A stretch of 64,000 bases of DNA from JAGNKE01 sp964583335 (GTDB taxonomy: Bacteria > Pseudomonadota > Alphaproteobacteria > Micavibrionales > Micavibrionaceae), in assembly GCA_964583335.1 (NCBI GenBank), contig CAZOVG010000003.1, positions 251,744 to 315,743 of the forward strand, written 5' to 3'. Positions within the stretch are counted from its first letter, which is position 1. The number at the start of each line of letters is the position of its first letter. A program made the position numbers and the translations under genes. Below the pieces are notes generated by a model. The model was not told the origin of the DNA. It saw only the letters and a list, made by a program, of their open reading frames with translations, and searched no databases. This document shows positions 1 through 7,183 of this stretch, piece after piece.

Positions 1-303
1 ACCGAATCCTTCACCTTGCCCGAAGCCTGATCGAACGAAGCCTCGTTGAAATCGGGCGCGTTAACCGCCGCAACGAACTCTTCCTTCGCCGCTTTCATCT
101 CGCGCATCATGGCCTTGAATTCTTCGCGCCCGCCGCTAAGGGTCGTACGCACGATCTCCGCGCCCTTGGGCGAAAGCCCCTCCTCGAACTGCGCCGACCA
201 CGAACCGTGCGGCTTGCGGTAATGATGCCCGAGCGTCATCCCGGCCACCAGAAGGTTTGCGATGATCGAAAGCGTAAAAATGATCTTCACCGTCCGGCTC
301 ATG
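1..303 (-). CDS. Periplasmic metal-sensor-like protein (Metal_resist/CnrX type), partial
   Basis: The reading frame starts at 303 and runs off the left edge, so only about 100 residues are visible. It begins with one hydrophobic N-terminal segment (residues about 6-21), which would anchor it in the inner membrane with the rest in the periplasm. The visible part contains a histidine pair after the anchor and a long helical stretch rich in Met, Glu and Lys, as in the Metal_resist/CnrX/Spy-like helical hairpin family. The start codon overlaps the stop of the anti-sigma gene by four bases (ATGA), so the two are translationally coupled. In CnrYXH-type systems such a protein senses metal and controls release of the sigma factor. 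That role here is inferred from domain and gene order; the metal is unknown. Confidence 0.6.
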
Positions 304-661
304 ACAGCCCCTCCATATCCATCGCGTCAAGAACGACCACGCCAAAGGGCGCGTCCTCTTCCTCGGTTCCGAACGCGCCGCCGTCAAGCCCGTACCCCCC
401 GGCCACGACGCCGAGCAGAAGAACAAGACTCATGACCAGCGCGGGCTGCGGCAAAGCGAACCCGTCCGCGAAATCGTTCCACCAGTCGCGTAAACCGCCC
501 AGAAGCCCGCCCGAAGCCGCGCCGCCGTTTTGGGTTGTGCGCCCCTGCGCCCCGCGCTCCTGCGGATGACGGGCCGCCTCCGCGATGATCCGCGCCGCAA
601 GATCCGCCCTCGGTTCGGGAATTGGCCTGCGGCTCAAAATTGCATCAATATCTTCGCCCAT
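299..661 (-). CDS. Putative membrane anti-sigma factor
   Basis: The 120-residue protein has a short N-terminal cytoplasmic part carrying the motif pattern of small anti-sigma proteins (RPIPEPRADLAARII), then one membrane segment (about residues 72-92, ALVMSLVLLLGVVAGG), then a short periplasmic tail. The start at 661 is chosen because GAGGGG lies six bases upstream. Longer starts at 679 and 697 exist but lack such a site. It lies directly after the ECF sigma gene, whose stop overlaps the ribosome binding region, and it overlaps the metal-sensor gene by four bases. No zinc-binding HxxxCxxC motif is visible, so it is not a classic ZAS anti-sigma. Position and topology suggest it holds the neighbouring sigma factor at the membrane. 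Confidence 0.6.
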   Translation of the reverse strand: MGEDIDAILSRRPIPEPRADLAARIIAEAARHPQERGAQGRTTQNGGAASGGLLGGLRDWWNDFADGFALPQPALVMSLVLLLGVVAGGYGLDGGAFGTEEEDAPFGVVVLDAMDMEGLS

Positions 662-671
662 GTTTTGCCCC

Positions 672-1253
672 TCATCCATACTTTTTATGTTGCACATCGT
701 ACCCTTTACGCCCCAATTCCTCGCGCAGCGCAGCCTTCGCCCGCATCAAAAGCGACTCCAGCGCCTTCACGCCCACGCCCAGAATGTCGGCGGCCTCCTT
801 GTTGCTCAGCCCCTCGTAAAAACACAGATTCAAGGCCGCCTTCTGCCGCTCCGGCAAATTCTGGATCGCGCCCTCAAGGCTCGTCTGCAGCTGCCCCTCT
901 TCGAGCAGGTCCAGCGCATCCGGCTTGTCATCGCCCAGAGTTTCCGGAATCTCGGTCTGTGGACGCTTGCGGCGCATATGATCAAGCGCCTGATTGGTCA
1001 CCACCCGGTAAAACCACGTGGAGAACTTCGCGCCGGCCTCGGGGTTCCAGCTATGCGGGTTTTTCCAGAGCTTCACAAATGCCTCCTGCACGATATCCTC
1101 GGCCTCCTCCTGATGTCCGCACATCCTGTACGCGGCGGCAAAAAACATCCGCGAATGGCGGCGAACAAGGTGCGCGAAAGCCTCATGGTCTCCCGCGCAT
1201 ATGCGGGCCATCAGGCTTTCGTCGCTCAAATTTACATCCGGTTCGCCCGCCAT
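672..1253 (-). CDS. ECF-family RNA polymerase sigma factor
   Basis: The 193-residue protein directs RNA polymerase to a small regulon, in the manner of extracytoplasmic-function sigma factors. Region 2 is visible in the first half, with the core-binding EEAEDIVQEAFVKLW and the -10-recognition part around FSTWFYRVVTNQALDHMRR. Region 4 follows after a short linker with LPERQKAALNLCFYEGLS and a helix-turn-helix ending in MRAKAALREEL. The ATG at 1253 is preferred: it has GAAGG upstream, whereas the longer frame begins with a TTG. Anti-sigma and metal-sensor-like genes follow immediately, so activity is probably controlled by an envelope or metal signal. The EF-hand gene just upstream may be part of the regulon (inference). 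Confidence 0.9.
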   Translation of the reverse strand: MAGEPDVNLSDESLMARICAGDHEAFAHLVRRHSRMFFAAAYRMCGHQEEAEDIVQEAFVKLWKNPHSWNPEAGAKFSTWFYRVVTNQALDHMRRKRPQTEIPETLGDDKPDALDLLEEGQLQTSLEGAIQNLPERQKAALNLCFYEGLSNKEAADILGVGVKALESLLMRAKAALREELGRKGYDVQHKKYG

Positions 1254-1287
1254 AGAGCGTGCCACCTTCAAGATTTACAGGTTACGA

Positions 1288-1680
1288 TCAATCGTCGGTC
1301 TTGCCGTCGTCATCGTCCCCGGGCCCGTCATCATCCGAGCCTTTGTCGTCGTCAGAACCGACCTTGGCCTTTTCTGCCTTTTTCTTTTTCCACTCGCCCT
1401 TTTTGGCTTCCATATGGGCCTTGGCTTCGTCTTTGGTGACCTTACCGTCCTTGTCGCCGTCCATCGCATCAAAGCGTGAGGTCCCGGCCTTGTCGAACTC
1501 CTCTTTGGAGATCGCACCGTCGCCGTCCAGATCGTCCTTCTCAAACATTTTATCCATCATCTTGCCGTGATGGCCGCCCTTTTTGTGTTTGTGGCCGTCA
1601 TCGTCGCCGTGATCGCCCGCCAAAACGGGAGAAGCGGCGAAAGCGACTGCCAAAGCGCTGAGAACAAGATATTTTTTCAT
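1288..1680 (-). CDS. Secreted EF-hand calcium-binding protein
   Basis: The 130-residue protein has a clear Sec signal peptide (MKKYLVLSALAVAFAASPVLA). It then has a His/Lys/Asp-rich stretch and two EF-hand loops, DLDGDGAISKEEF near residue 50 and DGDKDGKVTKDEA near residue 74. Both keep the Asp and Glu ligands expected for calcium. The tail is Lys-rich and then extremely acidic (runs of Asp), which may add low-affinity cation binding. It lies 34 bases upstream of the ECF sigma gene on the same strand, so the two may share a transcript. A role in binding calcium or other divalent metal in the periplasm is inferred from motif and context. Confidence 0.85.
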   Translation of the reverse strand: MKKYLVLSALAVAFAASPVLAGDHGDDDGHKHKKGGHHGKMMDKMFEKDDLDGDGAISKEEFDKAGTSRFDAMDGDKDGKVTKDEAKAHMEAKKGEWKKKKAEKAKVGSDDDKGSDDDGPGDDDDGKTDD

Positions 1681-1828
1681 AAGTCAGACCCTTTCTAGTG
1701 ACTGTTAATTAAAAGTACTACGCACCGTTGACCGAAACCCTGCGGAAAAAACCGCAAACCGTCTGGATCATACACGAAAATCCCCGAAAAAGCGCAAGAA
1801 AGCCGGATAATATACGGAAAAGAGACGC

Positions 1829-3136
1829 TTATCCGTTGCGAAGGTCGATCACAATCCGCGTGATTCCGGCCTTGTCGGTGCCCAGCGAAGCGGCCTGAAG
1901 CATTTTGGTGTCCTTTTTGAGCTCTAAAAGCACCTGTGTGCCGCCGCCGGGCAAGCGCTCGACGCGGAACCCGCGCACGACGGAAAGCTCATGGAACGCC
2001 ACGCCCTCCCCTGCGGCCCAGTCCGCCCCCTCAAGATCGACGCGCACCAGCTTCCGGCCGTTATCAAGATGCGCCTCGAACCGCACATCGCCCCGCACTT
2101 CGAACACCACGCGCGTCCGCCCGGAATCCTCGCCGCTGCGCATCCGCACGATCCGCCCCGCCTCCGCAGGCAGCAGCTCCTCAGCATTCTCCCGTAAGGG
2201 CTTGAGCTTGACGGGCATAAACGTCGGCTTTGGCCTCAACGCTTGAGTGTTGAGCGCGGGCGCTGCTTCCGACCTTGGCGGCAGAGGCTTGCGTCCCGGC
2301 AAAATCGGCGCGGAAACCACCGCCGGTTGCGCCGCCCCGGCGGCAGGCTCGATCTGTGCGACAGTCCCGCGCACCTGAGCAGGCTTACGCCCCGGAATAA
2401 CCAGCGGACCCGCAGATCGACCATCGCTCAAAGCCACCTTAGCCGGAGTCTCAGCGGCGGCAGGCGGAGGGAGGGGCGGCCCACCCGCAGGAGAAACAGC
2501 ATACGCTTCGGCAACCGCCGGAGTCGGCACGGCGACCTGTGCCACTTCGACCTCTGGCGCGGAAAATTCTTTGACTTCAGGCAAAGGCACAGGCGTCCGG
2601 GCGACAGGCCCCTCGCGCACATCCCCTTTTTGAATCTTCAGAACCCTGAACGTCTTGTCGCTATCCTCGGCCACATCCGGATCAAAATGCGGCGCCAGAT
2701 CCGCAGACTTCGTCTTTCGCCCGGTATCGACGCCGCTGCGCGCCTTCATATGCTCCGCCGCCGGGTCGTAATCCTGCGATTGCTCGACAATATTCATATT
2801 CCCATCGGCTTCCAGCAAGGCTTCTGGCGAAATCTTCGACTTGCTTTTGCGGTCAAGGATCGTACTGACCTCCGCGATAACATCTTTCGAAGTTTGCGCG
2901 GCAGGCTGGCCCTGACTGGTCGGCTTCGAAGGCGGCTTTGAAACGGATGCGGCGGCAGACGGAGCAGCACCGGAATTCTCGGCCTCGCTCGCCGCTGGCC
3001 GACCGATCGCCTTGGCAAAGCGCGGATCAAGCGTAAGAGAGGTTGTCTGGCAAGCTGTCAGGAAAAAAGAACAAAGGGACAAACCGAAAAACAGCGTCCG
3101 CGAAAAACAGAATCGAACAGGCGGCGTCGCGCGCAT
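1829..3136 (-). CDS. AMIN-domain lipoprotein
   Basis: The 435-residue protein begins with a signal sequence ending in a lipobox (FFLTAC, Cys about 29), so it is probably a lipoprotein. The middle (about 40-310) is a long low-complexity linker rich in Pro, Ala and Lys. The C-terminal 110 residues form a beta-rich domain with the pattern of AMIN domains (TRVVFEVRGDVRFEAHLDNGRKLVRVDLEGA, then a second similar block ending in TRIVIDLRNG). AMIN domains localise amidases or secretion proteins to the cell wall or septum. No enzymatic domain follows. The length and domain layout suggest an envelope-spanning anchor; the partner is unknown. Confidence 0.65.
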   Translation of the reverse strand: MRATPPVRFCFSRTLFFGLSLCSFFLTACQTTSLTLDPRFAKAIGRPAASEAENSGAAPSAAASVSKPPSKPTSQGQPAAQTSKDVIAEVSTILDRKSKSKISPEALLEADGNMNIVEQSQDYDPAAEHMKARSGVDTGRKTKSADLAPHFDPDVAEDSDKTFRVLKIQKGDVREGPVARTPVPLPEVKEFSAPEVEVAQVAVPTPAVAEAYAVSPAGGPPLPPPAAAETPAKVALSDGRSAGPLVIPGRKPAQVRGTVAQIEPAAGAAQPAVVSAPILPGRKPLPPRSEAAPALNTQALRPKPTFMPVKLKPLRENAEELLPAEAGRIVRMRSGEDSGRTRVVFEVRGDVRFEAHLDNGRKLVRVDLEGADWAAGEGVAFHELSVVRGFRVERLPGGGTQVLLELKKDTKMLQAASLGTDKAGITRIVIDLRNG

Positions 3137-3223
3137 TATCTCTAAGCAGTAAGTGTATGTGTGTCTTAAAGCTTAAAAACGCCTGCCCTAACCGTCAATC
3201 CACAGACTCCGTCTGCAGGGCTC

Positions 3224-3232
3224 TTATCCACA
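3224..3232 (+). promoter_or_regulatory. Perfect DnaA box TTATCCACA
   Basis: This is an exact match to the consensus DnaA-binding nonamer, in the 178-base gap between divergent genes at 3136 and 3314. A related AATCCACAG lies 30 bases to the left. A single box has little weight by itself. It may affect the promoter of the AMIN lipoprotein gene, or be chance. Confidence 0.3.
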
Positions 3233-3313
3233 CCCCTGTGCAAACGAACAAAAAACGACCGCTTTAAAAAATTAGCGCTCCCGTTCCCGGTAAACTGCGA
3301 TTAAATTGTCCTC

Positions 3314-3898
3314 ATGACCGTAACCAAACTTCTGATCCCAAGAGACGAATGGAAACGATGCCTCACTGGCACGCTGGAAATAGCTTGTTTTCTGGAAAAT
3401 GGCATAACGCGCTTCTCTAATACACTGGAGGAAACCCTGCGCTCCTTCTGGATCGTCCTGATCGGTTTTTCCTTGAATTGCAGCGCGATGCTCCTTTTGC
3501 GCGGAGAAAATGAAAAGCTATCCTCGCTCCCCGTGCACACCATGATTTACAACGACGCCCAGCGCATCGTATTCTTCAACATCTTCCAAGTCCTGTTGCT
3601 CTACCTCTTGTGCAAATGGTGGAACCGTCTGGAACACTTTCCCCGCCTGATAACAGGCGTAAACTGGTTGCAAATCATCCCGCTTGTTGTCCTGGCGCCG
3701 CTTCACTTGATGGTTTGGACGGGCCTTCACGCCATTTCGGACGCCGGCGTTCTTGAACTGATCTTTGTCTGTTATTTTCTCTGCGCTGTGGCCTTTTTTA
3801 TAGGACGCAGTATTAAAATTCCGTTGGTCGTCGCCGGGTACGCCTTACTGATGATGTTCATGATCGACTACATCAGCCTCATGGCGCTCCTGAATTAG
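3314..3898 (+). CDS. Hypothetical integral membrane protein
   Basis: The 194-residue protein has about four to five hydrophobic segments: near residues 46-62, 88-104, 121-140, 150-166 and 172-190. The N-terminus is soluble and polar. I do not recognise the family; the overall shape recalls Yip1/DUF-type small membrane proteins, but this is not secure. It is transcribed alone and converges on the glycosyltransferase gene with a 20-base overlap at the 3' ends. No catalytic motif is visible. Confidence 0.65.
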   Translation: MTVTKLLIPRDEWKRCLTGTLEIACFLENGITRFSNTLEETLRSFWIVLIGFSLNCSAMLLLRGENEKLSSLPVHTMIYNDAQRIVFFNIFQVLLLYLLCKWWNRLEHFPRLITGVNWLQIIPLVVLAPLHLMVWTGLHAISDAGVLELIFVCYFLCAVAFFIGRSIKIPLVVAGYALLMMFMIDYISLMALLN

Positions 3899-4979
3899 CC
3901 GGACCGAACATCCCCCGCGCCCGGCTCAAAATCCGCACATACCGCTTCGGCCTGTAGGACAGCGCCATATGCCCGAGCAAAGCGGCGATCCAAAGATACG
4001 CCAGAACATATTGCGGAACCCCCGCAAGGATGCCCAGATATCCGAACGCGCCCATCCCCGAGACGATCAGCAAAATCGCCGCCGTCGTCTGCCCCGGCGT
4101 AAACCCGGCATCGAGAAAATGATGATGCAGATGCCCCCGGTCCGCGCTAAACGGGTGCTTGCCCTCCTTCACCCGGCGATAGAATTGCGCGCACTCGTCG
4201 AACACGGGCAAGCCGATGATCCACGCCACGGAAATCGGCACCATAACGGGCGCCCGGTAATCCGCCATCTTGATCGCATACCACCCCATCAGCAAACCAA
4301 GGCATAAACTCCCGGAATCGCCCAGAAAAACGGCGGCCCTCTTGCGCAAGGGCGTGCGCATGTTATGCGCCAGAAACCCCAGCAACGCCCCGGCAAAGAT
4401 CATCAGTCCCGGCAGCAAAACAAGATTGTCCTTCAACACGCACGCCAGTATGAACCAGAAAAACGCCAGAAAACCAATCCCGCCCGCCAAGCCGTCCACC
4501 CCGTCGATCAAATTCATGCCATTGATGAACAGCACCATCGCGATGATCGAAAACGGGATACCGAAGATATCCAGCCAGACCCCGCCGAACCCGAACAGGT
4601 TGCCCAGCGTAGCAATCTGCGCGCCGCCGGGAATGACCACCACACACGCCGCCACGACCTGCGCTCCGAACTTGATCCACGGCTTGATGGGCCGATAATC
4701 GTCCGCCGCCCCAACGGCAAGCAGCAGCGCCAGAGCCTGCAACAAGGGCCAGTGCCCCCCGCCCGCGAAACCGGAAAAGACGAAAACGGCGGCGAAAGCC
4801 GGAACGATGACCAGCCCGCCGATCGGCGGCACGGCGCGGTCGTGAATCTTGCGCCCGCCCGGCGCGTCGATGAAGCCCGAGCGCGAAGCCAGACGGATGG
4901 CCGGAACCATCCCGACCGCGACAAGGACGAAAGCAACAGAAGCCGCAATTAACGAAGAATAAAAAATGGTGTCGCCCAT
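3879..4979 (-). CDS. WecA/TagO-type polyprenyl-phosphate sugar-1-phosphate transferase (GT4/MraY family)
   Basis: The 366-residue protein has about ten or eleven membrane segments. It carries the family signatures: MNLIDGVDGLAGG near residue 155, FLGDSGSLCLG near 217 and the cytoplasmic GHLHHHF near 283. Enzymes of this family move a sugar-1-phosphate (often GlcNAc-1-P) from a UDP-sugar onto undecaprenyl phosphate, starting O-antigen, exopolysaccharide or wall polymer synthesis. It lacks the pattern of true MraY in its substrate loop and sits outside a mur cluster, so a WecA-like role is more likely. It stands alone, convergent with the preceding membrane protein gene. Confidence 0.85.
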   Translation of the reverse strand: MGDTIFYSSLIAASVAFVLVAVGMVPAIRLASRSGFIDAPGGRKIHDRAVPPIGGLVIVPAFAAVFVFSGFAGGGHWPLLQALALLLAVGAADDYRPIKPWIKFGAQVVAACVVVIPGGAQIATLGNLFGFGGVWLDIFGIPFSIIAMVLFINGMNLIDGVDGLAGGIGFLAFFWFILACVLKDNLVLLPGLMIFAGALLGFLAHNMRTPLRKRAAVFLGDSGSLCLGLLMGWYAIKMADYRAPVMVPISVAWIIGLPVFDECAQFYRRVKEGKHPFSADRGHLHHHFLDAGFTPGQTTAAILLIVSGMGAFGYLGILAGVPQYVLAYLWIAALLGHMALSYRPKRYVRILSRARGMFGPANSGAP

Positions 4980-5134
4980 CCCCGGTCCAAAACAAGCCTT
5001 TAAGGTTTTTGGCGGAGGAAGGTTAGCACAGGAAGAAAGGTCTCGAGTGTTTAAAGTTTGCAGGATAAGGATTTAATCCAAAGCCAATAGCTCCGGATAC
5101 GGACGATCCGGAGCCAAAACGCCAAAAAATCTCT

Positions 5135-5302
5135 CTAGGATGTAAACAGGCCGATGAAGCCCTCGTAAAGGGCCGTGACGTCCTCCCCGATCAGGTAAAC
5201 CGTAACGACAATCGCTATGGAAATCCCCGTACCGATAAGGCTGTACTCGATGGCGGTCCCGCCATCGTCCCGGCGCAAATAATCATGGATCAGATCACGC
5301 AT
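5135..5302 (-). CDS. Flp/Fap-type IVb pilin (small)
   Basis: This 55-residue frame encodes MRDLIHDYLRRDDGG followed by TAIEYSLIGTGISIAIVV. That is the hallmark of Flp pilins: a prepilin-type hydrophobic helix preceded by Gly, with the conserved Glu-Tyr pair. The helix then runs to about residue 38. Flp pilins are secreted through a Tad-type apparatus to make adhesive pili. No tad/cpa genes lie nearby, so this is an orphan pilin gene that would depend on a Tad locus elsewhere. Start and stop give an exact 56-codon frame. Confidence 0.8.
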   Translation of the reverse strand: MRDLIHDYLRRDDGGTAIEYSLIGTGISIAIVVTVYLIGEDVTALYEGFIGLFTS

Positions 5303-5399
5303 GTCATGGTCCGTTGTTATAATACGTCAAGTTAATGATGCCGGGAAAAGAGTAAGATTTCGTAAAGAATTTCTAATGCGCTGATATTAAAAGAAAAAT

Positions 5400-6440
5400 C
5401 TAGACCGCGAACCGCCCCGGAGAGAGCGCCCCCATCAACTCGCCAGAAAGCGCGTACCCCGCCTTGCCGCCCGTCAGAAGCTGGGCCAGAAGCTGCGCGG
5501 CGCGCAGTGAACTCAGAATCCCGTGCGAACCGTGCGCGGTGGAGATATAGAGCCTGCGCCCCGGATCAAGCGCCCCCACGACGGGGAAATTGTCCGGCGC
5601 GGTGGTGCGTACCGCCGCGCGCTGCCCTTCGACCGTATGCAGCCCACGGAACGCGTGCACGTGGTCGTGCAGCTTGAGGATATTATCAAGGTCGTCCTGC
5701 CCGATAATCTCGCTGTGGTCCAGCCAGCGCTGGAAGGTCGAGCCGACGCAATGCACCCCGTTAATCACCGGCGTGACGTAGCCGCCATAACCGACCGTGC
5801 AGCGCAGCTTCGCGGAGTCCGCGCTCGCCTCGATATACGTGATCTGCCCCCGCACGGGCTTGAGCGGCAGATGCGCGGCCTCCGGGAACTTCACCAGCCC
5901 CATCCCGCCCGTCAGGACGAGCGCGTCGGCCTCAATCGCGGAAAGGTCCGTCACAGGATGATTGAGATGCACCTCAACGCCTTGCGCATAGGCCTCGCAG
6001 AGCTTGCGCGGCGAGACGGTGCCGGACCGGGCCAGATAAAGCGCCGGGAACTCCAGCGCCACGCCCGCGACCTCCGACGCCTCCGGAGCGCTGAGCATCC
6101 GCATCTCGTCCGCGCCCCAGCCCCAGCTGTGGACGGTTTGCGGGAACCGCTTGGCCTTTTTATCGTCATTCACCAGATGCAGCGCCCCGCAGGGGTTCCA
6201 CTCGATGCCCGGGAGGGTCTCGAAGAGTTTAAGCGCCTCGAAGAACGCGGCGGCGTAGAATTCCTGCTCCGGCCCGCGCCCGGCGGTGAAGCGCGGGTTA
6301 TACAACCCCACGGAATTGCCCGACGCCGCCGGAGCCAACGTATCGGCGGCCTCATAGATCACAGGCTCCAGCCCGTGAAGCTTAAAGATGTAGGCACAAG
6401 CCGTACCCGCCAGCCCGCCGCCCAGTATCGCGACTCTCAT
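5400..6440 (-). CDS. mnmC: MnmC-type FAD-dependent cmnm5(s2)U34 oxidoreductase (stand-alone C-terminal half)
   Basis: The 346-residue protein is a DAO-superfamily oxidase with an N-terminal FAD-binding Rossmann motif (GGGLAGTACAYIF, residues about 7-19). It also has the family block NSVGLYNPRFTAGRG and a C-terminal nucleotide-binding block STAHGSHGILSSL. In bifunctional MnmC of gammaproteobacteria this domain removes the carboxymethyl group from cmnm5(s2)U34 of tRNA. Here it is a separate gene overlapping mnmD by four bases (ATGA), so the two steps are probably co-translated. The length matches the isolated domain. A general glycine-oxidase role is the alternative, but the partner gene makes the tRNA role much more likely. 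Confidence 0.85.
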   Translation of the reverse strand: MRVAILGGGLAGTACAYIFKLHGLEPVIYEAADTLAPAASGNSVGLYNPRFTAGRGPEQEFYAAAFFEALKLFETLPGIEWNPCGALHLVNDDKKAKRFPQTVHSWGWGADEMRMLSAPEASEVAGVALEFPALYLARSGTVSPRKLCEAYAQGVEVHLNHPVTDLSAIEADALVLTGGMGLVKFPEAAHLPLKPVRGQITYIEASADSAKLRCTVGYGGYVTPVINGVHCVGSTFQRWLDHSEIIGQDDLDNILKLHDHVHAFRGLHTVEGQRAAVRTTAPDNFPVVGALDPGRRLYISTAHGSHGILSSLRAAQLLAQLLTGGKAGYALSGELMGALSPGRFAV

Positions 6441-7129
6441 CCGCCCTTATGTCCTGAATAAACTCCGGCCAGCATATCACGCTTGCGTCCAAAACCCTTG
6501 ATTTTGGTCACTTCGAACCCCGCGCTCTGCAAGCCCCGGCGCACCTCGCCCGCCGCCGTAAAGGTCGCGAAGGTCGTTCCCGCATGGCTCAGCCGGGCCA
6601 TCTGCGCGAACACCGTTTCCGTCCACATCTCCGGGTTGGTGGCGGGCCTGAACCCGTCCAGAAACCAGGCATCCACATCAAGATTAAGCTTCGGCAGAAC
6701 CTCGTTCACATCACCGATATGCAGCGTCAGGCGCACATCCTCCGCCACGTCGATGACGTGAGCGCCCGTCTTGGGCACCGGATAGAGGTCGCAGAAGATC
6801 GGAAGGCAGTCACCCAACTCATCCGCCCAGACGGACAGGACATCCTTTATGAAACCGCTATTGACCGGGTATTTCTCCACCGAGATAAATTCAAGACGCC
6901 TCGGATTGTTATGGATGCGGAAGCTGTTCCAGAACTGCCACGCCGCCAGAAAATTCAGGCCCGTGCCGAACCCCGTCTCCGCGATGGTGAAATTTCCCCT
7001 GAAATCCTTGTCGCCCCAACGGACGGGCAGATCGTTGCCCTCGATAAAGACATGCCGGCTTTCCGCCAGCCCGTCCTCTGCGGAAAAATACACGTCGTCA
7101 AACCGCTCCGACCTTGGCACCGTGCTCAT
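6437..7129 (-). CDS. mnmD: tRNA (mnm5s2U34) methyltransferase MnmD
   Basis: The 230-residue protein matches the N-terminal half of MnmC. It has the SAM-binding motif ETGFGTGLNFL near residue 50, the family block HIGDVNEVLPKL and the signature DAWFLDGFRPATNPEMW near residue 153. It would transfer a methyl group from S-adenosylmethionine to nm5(s2)U34 in the anticodon wobble position, finishing mnm5(s2)U. It overlaps the FAD-domain gene by four bases. The separated arrangement contrasts with the fused E. coli enzyme. GGAGC just upstream of the ATG supports the start. Confidence 0.9.
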   Translation of the reverse strand: MSTVPRSERFDDVYFSAEDGLAESRHVFIEGNDLPVRWGDKDFRGNFTIAETGFGTGLNFLAAWQFWNSFRIHNNPRRLEFISVEKYPVNSGFIKDVLSVWADELGDCLPIFCDLYPVPKTGAHVIDVAEDVRLTLHIGDVNEVLPKLNLDVDAWFLDGFRPATNPEMWTETVFAQMARLSHAGTTFATFTAAGEVRRGLQSAGFEVTKIKGFGRKRDMLAGVYSGHKGG

Positions 7130-7183
7130 TTTGCTCCATATTTCTTATGACTAGAGTGTTTGTAACCCGAAAGGTTTTACCAT

